This document shows positions 58,801 through 64,000 of a stretch of DNA of 64,000 bases, one piece after another. Under the pieces are notes generated by a model. It ran no database searches, was not told where the DNA came from, and saw only the letters and a program-made list of their open reading frames with translations. The translations under genes were made by a program, and so were the position numbers. The number at the start of each line of letters is the position of its first letter. Positions within the stretch are counted from its first letter, which is position 1. The DNA comes from Candolleomyces eurysporus (taxonomy: Eukaryota; Basidiomycota; Agaricomycetes; Agaricales; Psathyrellaceae), in NCBI GenBank assembly GCA_027579435.1, contig JANBPK010000812.1, positions 1-64,000 on the forward strand, in the 5' to 3' direction.

Positions 58801-58951
58801 AGATAGCAAAGGGCATATATAAATACATATAGCGATTAATCTCGACTCTGAGACGGGGGTCCAAGAACAGTCCATAAAAAGCAGTCCGCCGAGGCAGGGT
58901 GTGAACGAAGGGGCAGGCTGTGAAAAATGAATGAAGATTCTCAAGCCTTGG
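52861..58951. other. Gene-poor 6 kb region
   Basis: No complete gene recognised. Possible relics: plus-strand exon-like frame 53041-53310 (SGDLDLSCDIKQDAPDYADS) ending at a gt, and its possible continuation near 53358 with a stop; overlapping frames on opposite strands at 54788-55255, one containing WPGRPFWFRFPQEGRH (plus) and the other DDHLWLECDTRVDVHGDG (minus); and a plus-strand exon-like frame about 57801-58023 (SLELLSESSKIIQESRGQ) after an acceptor-like ctacacag. None has a family I can name. An N lies at 53649. Confidence 0.4.
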
Positions 58952-60126
58952 TCAAGGCTTCGGATGCTTCGACCGTGGCTTAATCTTGTTCCTCTTGAGG
59001 GAAAGGGGTCTAGGTTTGCCGCGAAGCCTGGCATAGACACCGCAGGCATTGCATAGCTGGGCACCAGTCTTACTCCGACGCCAGACAGAAGTATGATGGG
59101 TTCTGCAATGGCTGCATTCTGGGCCAACGTAGTTGTGATCCGACTCGTCCGTCGTATCCCCGTCATCTGCGTCTGCGTCGATGAGCTCCTGAGGTCGCAG
59201 GCGATTACGCTGCTGGAGATACAAGCCACAGGCGTTGCACAAAGGCTTGAAGGTTGCTGGATCTCGCCGCCAGAGCGGTGTCGAGGTGGCTTTACAGTGG
59301 GAGCAGCGCTTTACGTTGGCATTGGGATCGACACTGCCGCGCGAAGCATGTGGATCGGGCTTTACTACGACCGTTGTTGTGTCCTGGTACATCGGAGGTG
59401 GAGAAGGTGATTCTGGGAGGGGGGAGAACCGATTGGGAAAGACGAGGCCATTCAATAGCATCGTTTGCTGAGGGGTATACGGGGTGACGGAGCTATCAGG
59501 ACCGGTAATGATATCCGTCCATTGAGAATCGTATGGAGGGACGGAGACGTTCAATCCCGAAGGCCAGTCAGGTGAGCTGGTGTTCGAGCGTATCGAACGC
59601 TTCACGTCAGGCGGACTCCTTCCGTCATATGGGAAGCCCCAGGGTGCCTCCCAGCCGGGCGAGCTGTGGTCCGAGAGATCGTCAGGCTCTGTCAATGGAG
59701 AGTCCATGAACCCAACAGCTCGTGGAACGCGAGAGGTGTTTGGGATCATAGAAGGCCCGAGGGCTTCGGAGGGGAGAAGAGGGGATTGGAATGCAGGAGA
59801 GTCCAGTTGACTGATCGTCGTCCTGCAGTCGGAGAGGAAAGGTTGCTGGTATCGAGCGTGCGGATCTATGGAGACTCGTCGGTTTGGTTCTTGCCAGTTT
59901 CTTGCGGAGTAATCTTGGCCTGTGGTCGAGGCTAACGCCCAAGGTTATACCAGCGAAACTCAAAGAGATGCGAGTTTTGCTTACCGTCTTGCCACACGTT
60001 GCCGAATTCAGGGTGCGTGGGTTGTGGCACGCTGGGGTAGTTATTAGCGTACATGGAGGAGGTGAGTCCAAGAGCAGAGAAGCGTTTCTCGAAGATGGAT
60101 GGCATAGCTTGAGTAGAGAGCGCCAT
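58952..60126 (-). CDS. Transcription factor with two GATA zinc fingers
   Basis: Two exons encode about 370 residues. Exon 1 starts MALSTQAMPSIFEKRFSALG and ends WQDG; the intron (gtaagc...gcgttag, about 59933-59985) joins to STTGQDYSARNWQEPNRRVS. The middle is Ser/Pro-rich (SPLTEPDDLSDHSSPGWEAP). Near the C-terminus are two fingers: CSHCKATSTPLWRRDPATFK with PLCNACGLYLQQRN (CX2CX18CX2C) and, after an acidic spacer (DADADDGDTTDESD), CSHCRTHHTSVWRRSKTGAQ with LCNACGVYARLRGKPRP (CX2CX17CX2C). A basic tail ends KIKPRSKHPKP. Two fingers recall the siderophore repressors of fungi, but I see no cysteine-rich centre between the fingers and a short spacer, so iron regulation is not supported. It should bind GATA sites in the nucleus. 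TATA box 43-51 bp upstream. Confidence 0.87.
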
Positions 60127-62621
60127 TGTTCACGAAGTCATAGGTGTGAACTATGCTCCCGCAGCGCGTTTTATATAGGCTTTACCAAATAGGTTGTCAC
60201 CCGGGTCGTATCGAGATTAAGGGTTGGCTGGATCGGGACAAGGGAAAAGGTGACGTCCGATTAAAGCCAATCGTGGGAAATCATGGGTCCCTTGAGTCCG
60301 GGCTCGTTTGGACTGGACCGATTACCTGGGAGGATGTACACCACCCATTGGTCCGTCAAAGAGTACCTCATTAGGTGGCAACCCTCAAAGTGGTCTCATG
60401 GCCGGTCAACCACCCTCACCGACAGATGTGGTTCCAAAAGAGGATGCAGATTGATCGTTTTGCAAAAAGCCAGTTCGTTGACGTAAGTAAAAAGATACTC
60501 CATAGGGCCGACTGGTTCGGAATATTGCGCATCAATGTTCAACTCCAAAAAGAAAAGCGCAAAGCGCACCGGGACCAAGTCGAACTTTGTGACTCGAAAT
60601 CGTAATTCCAATCCGAGCTGAAGCGGTGCATCAAACGATTCGCATTCGACCCACCTCGACCAACCTTGATTGCACTTCTGTAAGGCACACGAAGTAGTCA
60701 AGACAATGCCCCCGTTGCGAACTCAAGGATTGGTAAAGACGGTTTGTGTCCGAGTCATTTACAAGGGTCAATGTGGGTGGGATGCGATAAGGGCAGTGAG
60801 AATGAAGGCCCCCGTCACTGCCTCCAGGCAAGGAGCTTGTCGCAGTAGCAAATTCAATACAGAATGTACAGCAGTTACCAACGTCACAAGGCTGGCACTA
60901 CCTCATGCTGCGGCGCGAAAGTTTCTTTAGTTGCCTGGTGTATCCTACATCCTTTGCCGAGTAGTGTTCAAAATGATCGGCCACTCACACAGCATATCAG
61001 GATCTGGGTGATAAGAGATTATCAGGCCCTGAATAAACGAAGTACATCATCGTTTCTGAGACGAGAAGTCACTAGTAACAGTCAAGAATGCGGTAAAATT
61101 CAGTGGTTAAGGAACGAGCAAAGCTATAATTCACTTCATCACGACCGCGAATTTAGAAGCATCGACCATGGGGACAGAGAGGCGAGAAGGTGAGATGGGA
61201 CCTGATTGCTGCCATAAGTCTCTTCGGTGGAGTTATTCTAATCTTCGGATGCCCGGTCCCACATATCTTCGGCTGTCGAGCATAGAGTGGGGGATTTCCA
61301 GAACAATTCGCAGAATTCTTTGTTGGACCAAGCTCCTGGACGAACAGAGATGTTTTCGGAAACAATATTAATGGAGCACTTACCTTGTGAAGGTGCTTCT
61401 GATCTCACGACTTCTCGCAGCGGAGATCGGAGAGAGGGACATATTGCTTTCAGGTACCCATGATTACCTTTGCGAGAAGTGGTAAATCATCGAGAAAAAA
61501 GAAGAGTCAAACTGTGTTAACCTGGAAACCTGCGGCCTCGCAAGAAGACTCGATGCAAAGCATGAATGGGTTTAAATTCACGTTTCAAGTACAACAGTGA
61601 AGGTTAAAGAAGCCGATCTGCCAAAACCTATGCGGCAGTTGCCATTCCTTTCGTCACCTGTGTAGTCGGTTCGGGCGGGGAGGGTTGCTCGGAGAGAGAC
61701 CGGCGTGGCCGTCTGCAGAAGGTAAATTCTAGGAAAATAAATCGAAATTTAGAAAGGATAATACCAGAAGAGGTGAAACTTCCACGGGCCAGCAGAGGTG
61801 AAGCCGATATTGCGCCGCTTGTGTAATCAATCCAACAGAGTTGAAGAGGCCAGAATTTTTACTTCACTCCAGCGCGATTTGCCATTACATTCTGTCCATC
61901 TCTCGATCACCGGGATGAAACTGGAACCTGTGTTGGACAAGATGGTGATTGCGTTCCTTGCCCCCACTAACGTCGGATAAGGGAAGTTTCTGATTCAGGA
62001 AATTTACGCATGCAGCTCGACAGTTGGAATGTTATGCATCGACAAGGACGGGTATTGATGAGACATGGAAAACTGCTCGGATCAGGCACTGAAAAAANGG
62101 GGCCGCAAAGGCGCCTGTCATTGAGGTGGACTTCACAACGAGACCGATGACTTCAATAAGCTTCAACCTCCCGCTCCCAGAGCGCCCGGAAAGTCGAATC
62201 TAATTGTATTAGTGACCACACGTGGATCATGGCTAACTGGTATCATGGGCGCTGTGCGATGGTATCGTCAGATAAGCCGAAAGGAGCGCGAAAATGAAAG
62301 GAACGCGAGTGGATCAGAGACGAATACAGCATACAAGGGCGGCTAAAAATTGACAGTTACAGGTCCATCGTCGTTCCCCATTTTACTTACGAGAGTTACA
62401 TACTAACGACTCAGGACCCAGGAAGCGACAAAGCCTCTTGAGGCGGAATTTGTGACACAATGTGTGACCGTGACATACCATCAGTGCACGTGCAGCTTTG
62501 TGACGTCTATGAACTGCCACCGACGTTGGGGAAACACGTCGTGGCCGCTGGCTGCAACGTTGACCTCTTTCATCTATGTTCTTGTATCGTATCTTCAAAG
62601 TATTCTTCTAATTTAAAGGAA
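60127..62621. other. Intergenic region
   Basis: Lies between the divergently transcribed GATA-factor and lunapark genes. No coding motif was found; open frames (for example minus 60396-60701, plus 60864-61193) are unsupported. An N at 62098 follows an A-run. Confidence 0.5.
60169..60177 (-). promoter_or_regulatory. TATA box of the GATA-factor gene
   Basis: Minus-strand TATATAAAA beginning 51 bp before the start codon. Confidence 0.5.
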
Positions 62622-63920
62622 ATGTCGTTCTTCAAACGCTGGCTCAGCAAGGTACGCCTTCTAGACGCTCAAAACCGTGCTGCAAAAACTGATAATTGTG
62701 TCAGGCGCCAGAGGAGGACTACGAGACAATATTGGCCAACTTGGCGAACGATGTTCGGAAACGTCAAGTCAAACTCTCCGAAATACGGCTCAGAGAGCGT
62801 AGATCGAGTTTACTTGTGACACTTTACACCCTCGCTGCCTGGGTCGCCTACGTTAGCCTGTGGTACATGAACGCCCTCCCCAATATGCGGGAACACCGCA
62901 CAGTGAAGCAGGAGAAGATTGACAAGGCTGTCAAAGCCATTCCTGTTATGGTTGGACCTGTCATGTTCGTGTTTATTTCTGGGTGGCATCTCGAGGCTGA
63001 CGGCTATGAATTTATTTCTCAGAATTTTATTTATTCGGCGAATTGTTCAATTATGGTATGAAAGGAAGGGAAACGCTGAAGGTCCGTCCATTTTTTTTTT
63101 AGCTAAGTCTTGATTTCGGCTCATTTTTGCGATCCAGAGAAATCGCTGCAAAAGTCAATGAAGCAGCGCCGGGATAAAGTCGAAGAGATCAAGAAGAAGA
63201 CCAATTACTACACGACTCGGGATCTGCTCCAGAAGTATGATGAATCGGCGCCTAATGAGACTCCTTTGAGGAATCGCAACCCCGCGGCGTCACCGACTCC
63301 CCAGTTCGCAACTCCTCAGCAACCTCAATTCAGACCCATACCCGGACCCAACGTACAGACGCCAGCCCCAGCTAAACCACTTGACCCTCGCTTGACCGGT
63401 ACGGAAGATATCTTATCTGGCAAAATAATTCCTGATTTTCTCCTACCAGCCCTATCCCCTCCTTCGTACCCAGTTGCACCCCCTCGCAAACAGTGGTATG
63501 ATAAGTTGGCGGACGCATTACTAGGCGATGATGACGCGACCTTCGCGTCTCCGAGCTCGAGGTATGCTCTCATCTGCGAAAAGTGCTTTACCCACAATGG
63601 TCTCGTGAAGGAGAGCATGTGGGAAGACGCCCGTATGTCTTTGTTGTTAGTGATAGAGATCATGACTGATTGCCTCTTTCACCTCTTTTCCAGAGTTTAT
63701 CTGTCCGAAATGCGGACATTTTAATGCCTCCGCCAGGTCCAAGAAGCAACACCGCAAGAGCATATCACCATCGACGCCTGTGGGGATCTCGCGGATGCCA
63801 TCTGCATCTCCGTCCCCGAGCACTACACCTTCGAAAAGTCCTGGTTCGGCTCAAGGTCATGATGGTGGACCTGATTTACCCACTGTTGACAACGACGTTC
63901 AGATGGAGGTGGATCATTGA
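62622..63920 (+). CDS. LNP1: Lunapark, ER three-way-junction protein
   Basis: Five exons encode about 345 residues. Exon 1 is MSFFKRWLSK; the intron gtacgc...tgtcag leads to APEEDYETILANLANDVRKR. Two membrane helices form a hairpin: LLVTLYTLAAWVAYVSLWYM, a short loop and AIPVMVGPVIILFIRRIVQL. The intron inside the second helix (gttcgt...ctcag) must be removed to keep it continuous. A coiled-coil segment follows (SLQKSMKQRRDKVEEIKKKT). Then comes a Pro-rich spacer, DKLADALLGDD and the zinc ribbon characteristic of the family, CEKCFTHNGLV then, after the last intron, FICPKCGHFNASARSKK. The disordered Ser/Pro end finishes MEVDH. Lunapark stabilises three-way junctions of the tubular endoplasmic reticulum, opposing Sey1/atlastin-type fusion. 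All features of the family are present and splice sites are canonical. It runs to the window's right edge region without a neighbour. Confidence 0.93.
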
Positions 63921-64000
63921 TTCTAGTTAGGTCATATCTAGGAAATTATTATTTATTCGACCTTTTCCCCTACCCACGACCTTACCTCGTTCATGGATCT

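Noticed and set aside
58952..60126. Iron-responsive siderophore repressor (SRE/Cir1 type)
   Set aside because: There are two GATA fingers, but the cysteine-rich segment expected in that family is absent and the fingers are at the very C-terminus.
1..64000. tRNA, rRNA and CRISPR searches by eye
   Set aside because: No T-arm with a matching cloverleaf, no ribosomal RNA blocks and no spaced direct repeats were seen. A covariance-model search would be needed to be sure about tRNA.

Overview
This looks like nuclear DNA from a filamentous basidiomycete, most likely a wood- or litter-decaying Agaricomycete. The real genes are split by many 50-75 nt GT-AG introns. Their content fits that group: fungal cellulose-binding (CBM1) tails, a DUF1996 secreted protein, DUF6533-type membrane proteins, F-box proteins with the LLTHVCRRWR signature, and relics of a NACHT/NLR gene. 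No bacterial operons, CRISPR arrays, tRNA or rRNA genes were seen. Many ambiguous bases (N) sit in or beside homopolymers, so several apparent breaks are probably consensus errors.

Layout. 3.3-4.2 kb: small four-helix membrane protein. 5.6-7.7 kb: MFS transporter. 4.4-5.1 and 8.5-9.0 kb: two diverged copies of a dispersed repeat. 9.1-10.6 kb: unrecognised gene. 10.7-12.8 kb: two small secreted-protein genes. 15.0-16.6 kb: PLP-dependent alpha-oxoamine synthase, with a decayed tandem copy at 18.2-19.0 kb. 20.3-32 kb: an accessory stretch with DUF6533 membrane proteins (two fairly complete, one fragment), an F-box pseudogene, a NACHT pseudogene and an inverted copy (26.8-28.1 kb) of the 10.4-11.7 kb block, which carries a third secreted-protein gene. 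32.9-34.5 kb: intact F-box-like protein. 35.9-38.0 kb: DUF1996-CBM1 secreted protein. 38.9-42.3 kb: an orphan CBM1 tail next to a type I membrane protein. 43.2-47.0 kb: the most unusual gene, an ATP-dependent DNA ligase carrying four tandem SWIM zinc-finger modules. 48.4-49.4 kb: LAMTOR1/Ego1-like endolysosomal anchor. 51.1-52.9 kb: F-box protein. 53-58.9 kb: gene-poor. 59.0-60.1 kb: two-finger GATA factor. 62.6-63.9 kb: lunapark.

The right half (35-64 kb) is mostly housekeeping-like genes in good condition. The left and middle part (8-35 kb) is an accessory landscape of duplications, pseudogenes and surface or secreted proteins. No single pathway links the genes. The best candidate for something undescribed is the tetra-SWIM DNA ligase.
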